A stretch of 64,000 bases of DNA, taken from the NCBI RefSeq assembly GCF_047496725.1, contig NC_132971.1, forward strand, positions 19,028,001 to 19,092,000, read 5' to 3'. Position numbers and translations under genes: made by a program. The notes below the pieces were generated by a model. That model did no database searches, had not been told where the DNA came from, and saw nothing but the letters and a program-made list of their open reading frames with translations. This document shows, in pieces, positions 1 to 11,944 of this stretch. How positions within the stretch are numbered: position 1 is the stretch's first letter; the number at the start of each line of letters is the position of its first letter. The DNA comes from Anoplolepis gracilipes (lineage: Eukaryota; Arthropoda; Insecta; Hymenoptera; Formicidae).

Positions 1-803
1 ATCGCCTTGTGAAAAAAAATTATGCCAGGTGATTTAATCTAAGTCATTATTGGCGAGTTTATGCTTTCAGCTGATCACAAGGTATATATGTATATATATA
101 TCGGTAAAAATTATACAAGTTATCCACAGCATTTCAAAAGAATCACTGGCTCCACATTTTTCCTTGGACAACAATTGTCTATTATGGTTTATTAAACTTT
201 ATTATCTGTCAAATTAAAATTAAATACCACGATTCCTCTCGACCAGTATAATACAAGTGCACATAGATACGTATCGCGAAATAATATCGATTTTTTTAAG
301 GCCCATTTCTATGCCGTCATAGAACTTATGGAGATAGAAGGACCCTGGCACTGAAATAAGGTCTGTTCTTTTTAGCTGATCTGGCTACATTATAGTTCAG
401 AAGTTCAGCTAAAAAGAATAGACCTATAGACTCGACAGAAAGAGCAGACTCCTCTCCGACTGCCTATCCTAGACGAAAAGACACGAAAGAGTGAGAGAAT
501 CGGATAGGACTGGTGGAGACCGGAGACCCCTTACTTTTGTGACACTCTTGTTATTTCTTTCTTTCATGGAGGGTGAAGGTTCTCTAGGCTACTCGAAACG
601 AGACCTTACATGTAACCGTGTTATGTGTGATGGTGAGGCTTGACAGTGTTAGTGAATATAATACATAAATTAGAGTGGACATTGGATTGTTGTGCGCGAT
701 TTTCCAGGGCGGAACAGCTGATAAGTTAGTCACTGCGAAGTTAGCTTGAGTTGAGATATTTTTCTTGAAAAAATTATACTGAATTACATATTATTCAGCC
801 AAA
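1..803 (+). promoter_or_regulatory. Upstream region and probable 5' UTR of the RagA gene
   Basis: This stretch lies immediately upstream of the RagA start codon. No ORF of note is visible. About 420-740 is clearly richer in GC than its surroundings and contains CAGCTG and a short GC-rich run just ahead of the gene, as expected for a promoter plus 5' UTR. No TATA box can be assigned with confidence. It also contains the inverted repeat listed separately at 359-425. The promoter role is inferred from position only. Confidence 0.4.
359..425. repeat. Inverted repeat, hairpin-forming, upstream of RagA
   Basis: Arms at about 359-380 and 404-425 are reverse complements over roughly 21 bases with a single mismatch (core TTCTTTTTAGCTGA), separated by about 23 bases. 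It could be a solo MITE remnant or a small hairpin. No target-site duplication was identified. Confidence 0.65.
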
Positions 804-2261
804 ATGAAAAAGAAGGTAAAGATATAAAAATATGAATATATTGTGTAAATACAGAGTTTAGGATCTAGAATTAACATTTTTTTTTTTTTTTATTTAATGC
901 ATAAATATATAACTCATTTAATGTTTAAATATATATAACTAATTAATGCTCAAATATATAACTCATATATAACTTTCTGAGAGTAATGTATATAAATATT
1001 ACATTTTATTTAGGTATTATTAATGGGTAAAAGTGGGTCTGGAAAGACAAGTATGCGTAGCATTATCTTTGCTAATTATATTGCTCGGGATACTCATCGT
1101 CTAGGAGCAACAAGTCAGTTATCAATATATAATATTAATTTCAATCCCTTTAAACAGGATTTATTAAAATAAAATTATTTACAGTTGATGTAGAACATTC
1201 TCATGTTCGTTTCCTGGGCAATTTAGTACTGAATTTATGGGATTGCGGTGGCCAAGAAGCATTTATGGAAAATTATTTTGCATCACAACGTGATAACATA
1301 TTTAGGAATGTGGAGGTATTAATTTATGTCTTCGATGTGGAATCAAGAGAATTGGACAAAGATATGCACTATTACCAAAGCTGCTTAGAAGCTATACTAC
1401 AGAATAGTCCAGAAGCAAAAATATTTTGTCTTGTTCATAAAATGGATCTTGTGCAAGAAGACCAACGTGATTATATATTTAGAGAGAGAGAGGAAGATTT
1501 AAAAAGACTGAGTTTGCCTTTGGAATGTACTTGCTTTAGAACTAGTATATGGGATGAAACATTATATAGGTAAACATTATATACAAAGTTTTATAAACAG
1601 ATGCATTCCAAATATTCTGATTACAAATTAAATATAATTTTTCGTTATTATTTTAGGGCTTGGTCGTCTATTGTATACATGTTGATTCCCAATGTGAAAG
1701 AACTTGAGCAAAGTCTGAATCAGTTTGCCAACATTATTGATGCAGATGAAGTTCTTTTATTTGAAAGAGCGACCTTTTTGGTAATAAGCCATTGTCAGCG
1801 ACAATTCCATAGAGATGTTCATCGCTTTGAGAAAGTTTCCAATATAATAAAACAGTTTAAATTGAGTTGTAGGTAAGTATAGTAACATACAAAGAGAAGA
1901 TATTAATAAGAACAATAAATATAATACTCAAGACATTATTATTATAATTTTTAAGTAAATTAGCGGCACAGTTTCAAAGCATGGAAGTTAGAAATAGTAA
2001 TTTCGCGGCTTTTATTGATATATTTACTTCGAATACATATGTGATGGTCATCATGTCTGATCCAACTATACGTAAGCATCCAAAATTTATTCTATATTTT
2101 TAAAACTTTATATTAAAACTTAATCTATATTTTTAAAAATTGTGTTGCTAAACATACGTGTTTATTCAGCATCTGCAGCAACATTAATCAACATTCGCAA
2201 CGCACGAAAACACTTCGAAAAATTGGAACGCGCTAGTCAGACCTCGGCATTAAGCAGATAG
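804..2261 (+). CDS. RagA: Ras-related GTP-binding protein A (RagA/RRAGA), six coding exons, complete
   Basis: Encodes a Rag small GTPase. In the known family, RagA/B pairs with RagC/D on the lysosome surface, is tethered by Ragulator, and recruits TORC1 when amino acids are plentiful. Coding exons read 804-815, 1014-1113, 1185-1569, 1657-1872, 1956-2071 and 2170-2261, with GT-AG introns of 198, 71, 87, 83 and 98 bp. The joined frame gives 306 aa. Visible motifs are the P-loop GKSGSGKT (residues 9-16), switch II WDCGGQ (56-61, Gln61 aligning with human Gln66), and HKMD (122-125), the Rag version of NKxD. The C-terminal roadblock-like half follows (…FIDIFTSNTYVMV…SAATLINIRNARKHFEKLER). The protein starts directly at MKKKVLLMG, so it lacks the five extra N-terminal residues of the human protein. 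The last dozen residues diverge from the vertebrate tail. The reading frame is intact, with no sign of decay. Confidence 0.97.
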
Positions 2262-2356
2262 AAGTCGGCGCGACCCAGGCGCCTCGTCACCCGGGTCCAA
2301 ACTGTTAATAACTGTTGAGTTTATGAAAACAGAATTTTGCATTGTGCTGTTAAGAG

Positions 2357-2362
2357 AATAAA
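2357..2362 (+). terminator. Poly(A) signal AATAAA of the RagA transcript
   Basis: A canonical AATAAA lies about 95 bases past the RagA stop codon, implying a short 3' UTR ending near 2375-2400. It is the first such hexamer after the stop. Assignment rests on motif and spacing. Confidence 0.65.
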
Positions 2363-2399
2363 GCATGTGATTGGAAGAATATATTTGGTAATGAAGGCG

Positions 2400-3509
2400 A
2401 GTCATAAAATATTATACTTTTTAATGTACGGTTTTCAACATGAGCGTCTATGACAAAGTAAGTATACATATAATTGACGTGACTGAAAGAGGCTGATATC
2501 CATAGTTTAGAGATCGTAATATATAAAATGAGTTCATCATTTCTATTGTATATGTATATGATAATACATCTATAATTAATGGATGTAAAACTTGTACATG
2601 CACAACTCCTCCTCTCTTCTCGCCTGATTCTGTGAATTATGTTTAGTTTTGACTTGAGAATTGATGATAATTGAAGTGGACTTACAATAATATCTAGAGA
2701 ATGTTATTAAATGAATCATTATGATCATCTGTCTTTTTTTTGTATCATTAATATTCATCTAACAATATAACATTATAAAACTGTGTCTACCTGAAACTTT
2801 AGGTCTCAAAAGTGACTTGCAATGGTAAAAGTTTTTGATGATAATAATTGATTGCTCTTAATTATGGATTCATTAAATTGATAAATTTTACTATTGAGAG
2901 TTTTTTTCTCTTAAATATAAAGTAGACTTTTAAGTTTAAGTGTACAGCCTGTTACATTAAAATGTCGTATATAATAATTGTAAAATTAATAAATAATAAA
3001 TGCTACTGACGGATATTCTATAGTATATTTACGTCATCAAAGATTTGTGTACGAGATTTCATAGATTAAGGTATATTTTTTAAATGTGCAAATAAAAAAT
3101 AAATATCTCAAGCTGTTTTTTTTTTGCATCGAATATTTGCCTTTATAAATTAAAGAGTTGATATAAACCTTTCTGATATAAATTAGAAATAACATGTAAT
3201 ATAAGAAACTGTTTAGCTTTTGCTTTTTTTATTATAATATATCATTCCAATCAAATTCAGATTAATTTTTAGTGCTCTTATTGTAAGAGTACTTATATCT
3301 ATTTAAAGGAATTTTTAGTTCTCGAAACATTTAGGATTGCACATATAGTTGTTTTAAAAAAAAATATATTTTAAATCTGAATGTCTAAAACAGAGAAATT
3401 AAATTTCCCGCCTTTACGTCGATAAATGGTGGAATTGTGAACTATCACTGCTCTTTCAGGAAAATAAGTTTTTAAGAGTTATTTCATAGTTAGTTGCTTG
3501 AATGCTACG
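2400..3509 (+). other. RagA to carbonic anhydrase spacer with putative 5' UTR of the latter
   Basis: AT-rich intergenic DNA with homopolymer runs and no convincing ORF on either strand. The last 130 bases are less AT-rich and include a splice-acceptor-like tract (CTCTTTCAG near 3460) that could mark a 5' UTR exon of the carbonic anhydrase gene. An out-of-frame ATG sits at 3502, 8 bases ahead of the chosen start at 3510. It opens a different frame and could lower translation slightly. Confidence 0.4.
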
Positions 3510-6449
3510 ATGGACAGAATACTCAAAGGAATCATGAAGTACAGGAAGTGTCATCGAGAGGGAATGGTGAAACAATTTCAACAAGTCCGAGATCATCCCG
3601 AGGTATACTCGTATGATATCAAAGAAATAAATCTCGCATGATTTTTCGGTGCATAAGTACTCGCTCTGTAATATCACTAGTAATAGGGTCCACGTGCTAC
3701 TTGTTGATATGATTTTTACGCGCAAATGCTCGAGGCCGTCTGTCAAAAATAAAATTGCAAATTAATTTATTAATACAACCCAGAAATTTAATTAATTAGA
3801 CACAATCGAACAATTTTTTTTTTAATCCAATGTGACCGAAAATTATGACCTTGAATCATATTGATTGGCCAATAATTGATTATCTAATGGTGTGATATTA
3901 TAATGTCACGAATGTCATATAATAATAATAATAATTTTATGCGTATAGACTTAATAGATTGCGCACAGTAATGATAAAATTGAAGGACAAGATATGCGTT
4001 TAGATGTTTCTTCTTCTCATAAAATGCTCTGAGGAGCAATGTAAAAAAAAAAAAAAAAAAAAAAAAAAATAAATAGAAGAATGAGAATAAGAATAATCCT
4101 AATACTTATATGCGAGATTGTTTGCTTTCTTTCTCGCACAAAAATAAAAGAAAAGCTTCTATTTTGTCATCTCTTGTTAATGTTTTCAAATTTACAACGA
4201 AAGCGCGCAGTCTATTTATAATATATAAATTTATGTTTACGTGGCATTTGGAACATCTTATCGATGTGATATTTACACGATGTTACAGAACGTTCTCTGT
4301 TTTTACCAGTAGCATATACTCCGTCGATATACTATTTTAGATTAGAATATTTACAGAGCAGAACATCTACCTTATTCATCAATGGTAATGCATAATGGAA
4401 ATATTTCGAATTTCGATTACTTTGTATTTTATTAGTATAAAAATAAAGATCCTCAAGTAAAAGTCCTTACGGATGGTTTTGGCAAAAATGATAACCAGAT
4501 AATTAAAAGTGTATTCTATATATAGAAGAGTGTTTGTAGATTAATATATTAACACATTAAAATTTTTAATTTTTCGATTGATTCATCCGCTATATTTTTA
4601 ATTAAAGCCAGTTAGGTGAAAGTTGGATAATATCTAGATTTTTACTTGAAAATCTTTAGTGTTAAAGATATTCTACACTAAAATATACAGTATATTAAAG
4701 ACTCTCTATTGTGCTCTTTCTCTTTTTTGAGGATGTTAGGATATATGCTATTATAAAATAATTTTTAAAAATCTATGAAAAGAAATGTTACTGTCATTAT
4801 TTAAATTTCACATTTAATGATAAAAGTCAACAAAAGCATTGAAATGACGAAAGATTTAACCGAAAGACCTTTTTTATTTTAATTCTAAAAAGTACAGTTA
4901 TAGTTGTAACATCAGCAAGATTGTAATCTGATGTATATTGTTACTCTTATCTCTAGCCGAAAGCAGTGTTCTTTACCTGCATGGACTCCCGGATGATCCC
5001 AACTAGATTTACGGAAACAAACGTTGGGGACATGTTTGTCGGTACGACAATCTATTATAGCATTATCGCGATCGCTCGCACTGTTATCTCTGTTGATTCA
5101 TTTTTTATTTTGTTCGATTCGAACGCAGTGTATTTCCTTTCCTCTAATGCAATGTTTCTTAAGACAAAGATTTCTCTAACGAGAGACGTACGATATTTGA
5201 TAAATTATATTATTTTAATTATATATAATAATGTATTTTTATTTGCCAAAATATTTTATTTGAATAGAGAAAATCATGGGAATCTCATATACATTATCAG
5301 GATTAATATTTTATAATAAATTAATATTTTGTTATTTATACGTACATGTTATTTTTTGCTATTTTATATAGGATAAGCAAATCTATTTTACATCCATTTC
5401 GAAACATGATTTTTTTGCGTCAACGTAATGTCGGATTTTAAACGGCAAAGAGCATTTATAGGTTCCCTTACTCTATATAAATTAAACAAAGAAATCATAA
5501 AAATTCTCTTTTTTAATATAAAATATATTTGTAAAGATTTTTGTATTTTTTGAAATATTTTTAACTACTGGATATATATGTAACTTTTGAACTTCTCAAC
5601 AAAGAGAACAAAGACAAACGAACAAAGCCTAACAAAGTTTTTTTTTTCAGTCCGAAATCCCGGTAATGTTGTTCCAAATTCGCAACATTTTATGGACGAA
5701 TTCACTATGTGCGAATCGGCGGCACTGGAGCTTGGTTGCGTGGTGAACGATATAAGGCACGTTATCGTTTGCGGTCATAGTGATTGTAAAGCGATGAATC
5801 TACTCTACGCTTTACGGGATGAGGAATTTGCGTCGCAAGTGCGTTTTTTTTTTCGCAACATTCTATATACATTTACCATATAAAATAATTACAATAATTA
5901 TAAAACGCGAAATATTTTTCGTGTTTAGTTTTTAGGCGCAAAATTGTAATGCCTTTTGAAATTTTTAGATGAATAGAAGAATATCTCCGTTAAGAGCATG
6001 GTTATGCGCTCATGCCAGTAGCAGTTTGACTAAATTTCAGCATCTTGAAGTCACCGGTTTCCACGAACCCATCATTTTTCAAGCTGAGACACCACTGCGA
6101 AAATTCGTCGCTTATATCGATCCGGAAGATAAGTTTGCTATCGAGGACAAGTTGTCCCAAGTTAGTATTCGCGAAAAAGGTGTTCGTGCGTGAAAATAGT
6201 TTATATTAATTTTATTATTCTAAATTTATCTTGTTGCAGATCAATACGTTGCAACAACTTCAAAATATCGCGTCGTACGGATTCTTGAAGAAACGTTTAG
6301 AAAGACACGATTTGCACATTCACGCGCTGTGGTTCGATATTTATACTGGAGATATTTATTATTTCAGCCGAGCCAATAAGAGATTTGTGGAGATAAATGA
6401 AACGACAGTGCCATTCTTGCTTAAAGAAATTAAAAAATATTATTCGTAA
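3510..6449 (+). CDS. CAHbeta: Beta-class carbonic anhydrase, five coding exons, complete
   Basis: Catalyses reversible hydration of CO2 to bicarbonate using an active-site zinc. Insect members are usually assigned to mitochondria (family knowledge). Exons read 3510-3602, 4957-5041, 5651-5838, 5969-6160 and 6240-6449, with introns of 1354, 609, 130 and 79 bp, all GT-AG, and together encode 255 aa. The beta-CA zinc ligands are Cys39 (in TCMDSR), His102 and Cys105 (in CGHSDC). Asp41/Arg43 form the catalytic dyad. The C-terminal signature LHIHALWFDIYTGDIYYFSR is intact. The start MDRILKGIMKYR agrees with the usual N-terminus of animal beta-CAs, and the length matches the family. No inactivating change is seen. 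It lies tail-to-head behind RagA on the same strand. Confidence 0.97.
4043..4069. repeat. Poly(A) tract, 27 A, inside carbonic anhydrase intron 1
   Basis: An uninterrupted run of 27 A residues within the first intron. No retroposed gene body is evident immediately upstream, so it is probably a simple repeat. Confidence 0.9.
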
Positions 6450-6801
6450 ACATTTTTGCAGAAAATTTATTTTTATAGTTTATATTCCCAAAAACGTACA
6501 AATTATGTGAATCACAAAAAATTTATTTATATTTTTATATACTCAAATTTGGATTATATTTATTTCGAAAGATTGTATTATGAATAAATTCTTGTAGCAC
6601 CAAACTGAATACTTTAGTTTATTTTATGACAGTTATATTAAATTATATTGAATTATTAAAGAGAGTTTAATGTAAAATATATTTTTCATTGATTTATACA
6701 CACAATATATAATTATATTTTATATACATATATCTACGCATACAATTTTATTTATACAGAGAATATATTATAAATTATTCCCAAATATATATTCATTATA
6801 A
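6450..6801 (+). other. Probable 3' UTR and flank of carbonic anhydrase
   Basis: AT-rich sequence directly after the stop codon. AATAAA-type hexamers occur near 6580 (GAATAAATTC), giving a plausible 3' UTR of about 150 bases. Beyond that there is simple AT-rich DNA with no gene. Confidence 0.5.
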
Positions 6802-7050
6802 AATAAAAAAATAGGTTTTATTATATTTTTTTCTGATTTTGTAATTTACACTTACTATTCACTTCTAATTCGAAAAATAGAAAAAGTTAAGATTCAGAAA
6901 AGCATCAAAGAGTCAAATCAATGGCAAGAACTATCTATAGATGGATGGACGACTTTAAACGAATTAGAGCATGCCGGTTCCGAAAGAGAAAGCAAAACAA
7001 CTAAAGAAGTTATAAGGAATCAGAATTACGCAGCGTTGTATCGTTATTAA
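6802..7050 (+). other. Open stretch with coding-like composition, possible orphan exon or TE remnant
   Basis: A frame is open from 6802 to the TAA at 7048-7050 without an ATG. Its last ~55 codons (from about 6883, following an AATAG that could be an acceptor) are of mixed composition unlike the surrounding poly-A/T DNA. They read …NQWQELSIDGWTTLNELEHA… to …NYAALYRY. A second frame begins with an ATG at 6922 and reads MARTIYRWMDDFKRIRACRF… for 27 codons. I do not recognise either peptide. It may be a terminal exon of an unseen transcript, a decayed retroelement C-terminus (the RWMDD pattern is weakly reminiscent of one), or chance. Confidence 0.25.
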
Positions 7051-7560
7051 GATCAGCAACTATACTTCTTGATGGATATAAAATAAAGTAATATAACACA
7101 TATACGATTTTTCTATCACTGTACTATTTACATAATGTAAGTTTAGAGAAATTTCAAATAAATATAATATATATAAAATATTTTGACACGAGTCTTAATA
7201 TTAAAAAAAAATTGAAAAGACCTAATGTTTAATGCTTATTATATTTTGAGCTGAATTTATATTTTTAATATTATCAAAAGGGAATACAATATAAAAGTCT
7301 ACATTTCCAATTGATATTACATAAGTTTATATCGATATTTACAACATTAGATTTTTATATACGCCAAATATCTAAAATATATTCTTTCTACAAAAAAATT
7401 ATATATATTATGTATTACAAAATTAAAAAAAAAATTATTTCAATATCAATATTAATTTGGTGTTATTGTTTTAGAATCAAATCACGAAATTTACAATTAT
7501 ATGCTCTCTCTCTTTTTCAAGACAAGGAATGAAATAAGCTAAGCACTTCATATAGAGCGT
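7051..7560. other. AT-rich intergenic DNA, nothing assignable
   Basis: Simple AT-rich sequence with runs of A and T. Short open frames here are rich in Ile, Lys, Tyr and Phe, as random AT-rich DNA gives, and are not credible genes. Confidence 0.6.
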
Positions 7561-7960
7561 GTACGTAGATTAGTGGGACGGAGTTCTTACATAGCTCCGG
7601 ATATATATAAGTATACGTACAGAAGCGATGCACGGATACTTGTCCGCACTTTTCTAGCCACTCTTTGCGGTAAAAGTGAAAAGAATTCCCTCAACTTCCC
7701 CAGCGGAATCGTCCAGTTGGGCCGGTTACGCTGTCGTGTAGAATGTTATAGAAAAAGAGAGAAGAAAGGAGGAAAAGAATGGTACTCCGCGCCGAATTCT
7801 TTTATTTCCGTTTGATTTTTGTGACATTAAACGATGTTGTGGGTCCTTACCGTTGAAAAAGTGTGACAAGTGCATAGAGTCTTTTTCGAAGACGGCGAAC
7901 AATCAAACAAACCTGTAGAATCGTATTGTGCGATTAGATACGCTCTGCGAAACAAACTTT
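7560..7960. promoter_or_regulatory. GC-elevated island 1, possible promoter/5' exon or enhancer
   Basis: Base composition rises sharply above both flanks. An 80-codon frame spans 7573-7815, but its start is not ATG and its composition does not suggest a protein domain. A short tandem (CTAC)n tract follows at about 7972-7988. No splice pattern or recognisable product is seen. The call is inferred from composition and from its place in a desert leading to a transcription-factor gene. Confidence 0.3.
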
Positions 7961-10139
7961 ATTTTTCCTACTTACCTACCTACCTACCTGTTGCTTATAT
8001 AAAGTAAACTTTTGTTTTGTGTTTTATTCTATGGCTAGAAATAGGGTTCCCAAGTTCTCCAGGTTCTTCCTAAATAACTTAATATAGAGTTTATTAGAAT
8101 AGAAACTGTGAAGTATTGCGTGTTATATCTACTTTCTTCCGTAAATAAAGAATCCCTGCTTTACGCTATCTTTTTAACTTTTTACCTATTTCAGGTAACT
8201 TCCGCTACGGTTAAATAACTAAATAAGATTAAATAACTGCAATGTAAGGGTCTGTCTTGTCAAAGTATATGTAATAAGATTTACAGATATAATATGAATT
8301 ATATATTATATATAATATGAATTATTATATATTAATAATAGATAATATGTACACACACACATACATACGCATATTAAGCAATTCGAAGGAATTAAATATG
8401 GATTAAATAGTAATAATCAAATCTTGTCATAAAATACTGCAATATAATTTAGAGAATTTTTAATATTAATTTTTCATTCTTTCGCAAAGCTTGTCTTAAA
8501 AAAAAGAAAAATTAAAAATATAGAATCTAAATATATAAAGAATATACACGTACTCTGTCAAGAAATAAAATTTTGCACATGATTGTAGCTGTTAGCTAAA
8601 ATAAAGTTATCCAAATTATCGCTTAATAATAATTAATAAAAAGATAAAGAATTACATCGAATAATTTAAGCAAACAATTTAGATAACAATTTAAATAATA
8701 TAGAAAATGGAAAAGAACATAATTAATAATTTTTTTTTCTAAAAAATATTTTCTTCTCCACAAGGCATTAAAATAAAAGAATTAAAGGGTAAGGTTAATA
8801 AATTTTCCATCTTAATCTTTTCTAGATCCTCGAAATCCTTTTCATAAACAAGACCTGCTCAAGATTTTATACTATTGCAAATTTTTATATTATTGCATAT
8901 TCAGTTTCGTACATGAACACAAGATATATGCTATCTTTCAGTATACTAACTTTTATCATGCAAAACTAGACTGAAAATATATTTTGACCGTTAAAAATTG
9001 CATTATATAAATTGTGCAATATATGGAAACTGTGCGTTCGGCTCAATAGACGTCAAAAATTGAACAGAAAGAGCATGTTTTGAGTCACCGTTGGTGTGAC
9101 AGCTTTATTTGATAATAACATTAGAAAAAAAATAGAATGCTGATCCAAAGCATGCGCTCTCTTTTTTATTTTCTAATACGTCTTGACAATTGAATTGCGC
9201 AGTCTATACGTCTATGGTTGTCTAGGGTGGTTTTAAAAAGCTTAATTGCTTGTAATAAAATACAACCTTCTCAAAAGGCTATTATATTTAATGACTATTC
9301 GTGCAGAATTGTGTTTGTCAGTACTTTTGTTTTGCTTTAAAATAATGGTTTCTTTATAAAGGATGTGATTCTTTAATGATACAAAAATATTTACATTCTT
9401 TTTGAGATCCTTAACATGTTCCTTATACTAATACTTATAATTAGCTGCTTTATTGATCTCATCTGGCATCAGATTAGGAAAATTACAAGATATCCTTGTT
9501 ATTTCTAAAGTGAAACTTCGATTTAATTCAACAATAGTCAATTTATTTGTTGCCGATTGTTTTTATATCTTATTTTTTTCTCTCTTATGTCTTAAATGAA
9601 TATGTCTTATGCCTTTAATGAATTATTAGTAAAATTTTTAGAATATTTTATAAAAAATAAAAAAGATAAGACAGATAAAATTTCCTTTTCCTCTTAAAAA
9701 AATTAATGAATAAGCTAAAGTAAATAAATAAATAAAATAAAATAAAGTTGAAAAAAATTAATCAAATCAAAAATGAAAAAAGAAAGAGAGGCAAATGTAA
9801 AAATAATAGTATTCACAGATTCGGAGGAGATACATATTTTGTTAAAAATCATTTATTAATTATTATATTATTACTTCAAATTAAAGAGAAAGATTTGCAC
9901 GGCAAGTATAAACATATATACGCAACAGATTTGTCGCAATAATAAGCTATGCATTGTGATATCCCATGTAGTAAATGCACATCAAAATGACATACGTTTG
10001 TTACCTGGGAGATTTGTTGATTAGATATTTAATAATGTTCTGATGAAAAATTTCAGACTAATATTTTTCCGAACAATTTTTATTGATTTTAATTTATTAA
10101 TTTACTTTGCGTGCACATGTATGTGCATGTATATATATA

Positions 10140-10144
<5 letters not shown>

Positions 10145-10175
<31 letters not shown>
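10145..10175. repeat. (GT)n microsatellite
   Basis: Uninterrupted GT dinucleotide repeat of about 15 units, preceded by a short AT/GT mixed tract. Confidence 0.95.
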
Positions 10176-10176
<1 letters not shown>

Positions 10177-11903
10177 ATATCACAGTGTTCTTCGAAATTT
10201 TAATATGTTTTATCGACGAACCGAAAAGAATGATGTCACGACTTCGTACGATCTCCTTTTCCACGTTATACTCGTCCGAGAAAAAGAAACGACCAGTGGT
10301 GCGCGCCGAGGCATAACGTGCTCTGCAGCCACCGCATTATTTCGTTACGCTCGTATCTTTCCGAAACTTTATGTCTCTGTCATTGCGATGGAAAATAGTC
10401 GGACATGCAGTAATTAATGATGGCGCATTGCACTCACGTAATTAATTAGTAAACTAAATACTTCGGTAGGCCGTTTAATGCGAATGTCTAATATCTGAGT
10501 TACGTGAAAGGTGCACATAAAAAAGTTAAAAGACTTATATGCAAGAGGTACAACAAATAAAAATCAAATAATACATCCGGGTTCTTATAAATCAGACTAA
10601 AAATTGATTAAGTTACAGAAAAAAATTAAAAATATATATGCCACACTAATAGAAAACAATTAAGCTGTATTTAAATTTAAAGCTTCTCATTACTCATTTA
10701 ATCTTAATGTTCAGAGTTAGAATTTACAATTTGTACGTTGATACAATATAATTTACATTTATTAAGCACTTTTGAATGTTTTTGTCAAGAAACTTAGATT
10801 ATTATTAATAAGAGATTTTTTTATAACATGTATAGAATTACAAGCTATTGATGTACATACACACATATGTTTATTATATCAAAATTATAAAGTCCATTTT
10901 TTTCTCATCCATCGCACAAAATACTTACATTTGTATATTTGTTTTTATGTGTAAGTAAAAGTGAATTCTACGTAAAACAATTGTTATGTGTTCATATGTG
11001 ATGCCACATCATGCCTGTGTGATACACATATCTTTGTAGAAGAAACACAAGAAAAACGTTATAATTATTATATTTTAAAACTCAAATAAAATTTACGTTT
11101 CATATTTATGTGTTGCATATATTATATTTTGTAATTCTTATTTTTAATAAACTATTGAGGAAATTATTTTTTTAATTTTAATTTATTTTTTTAATTTAAT
11201 TTTATTTTTTAACTTTTATTTAATTTAATTTTATTATTTTTCTTATTTTTAATTATTTTATCATCAGTTGATTGTTGATAAAAGTTTCTATAAATAATAG
11301 ATTTGTATATGTGATTTTTTTAAAATAAAAAGATACTCCATAACACACATACATATTCACATACATATACTCCATCAAAAAAAAAAAAAAGCGGTACACT
11401 AGAAAAATAGCAAAAAATTATGAAACAAATGCTTATAACACAGTTAATAATAATCGTATAATGATGATTAAAATCGAAAATAAAACTTAAAGTCCGTATT
11501 TTGAGAAACTTTTAATGCTGATTGCGTGAAATGACTTGTTTTATAATGGCGGATGACAAAATAAAGACCTGTAAAATCGGTTAATTAGAAAGTTCAGTTT
11601 AATGAGTTGTATGGCATGACTCAATTGACGTAGCTCATTAGAATAAAAGTGTAAAAGTTCAAATTCTCTCTTTCAAAATGCGGTATAGTAGGACGTGATA
11701 TGATGATTTTTTGCCGAGTCATATCAATCTAAAAAAATATATACTAATTTAGCAAATATGTATACTGATGCCTTCGAGAAGTCATTTTTGAAGTTATTTT
11801 GGATTTCTTGAGTAAAAGCAACTGTCTCAATATTTTATTCGAACTTCAACATTTTATTTGATTGTATACATAAATAAGTACGCAATTATCTATTTTGAAA
11901 GAT

Positions 11904-11906
<3 letters not shown>

Positions 11907-11941
<35 letters not shown>
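11907..11941. repeat. (AG)n microsatellite
   Basis: Uninterrupted AG dinucleotide repeat of about 17 units. Confidence 0.95.

Positions 11942-11944
<3 letters not shown>

Noticed and set aside
10043..10417. 124-codon + strand frame with poly-Val/Cys
   Set aside because: Held open by the (GT)n microsatellite; low complexity and no domain.
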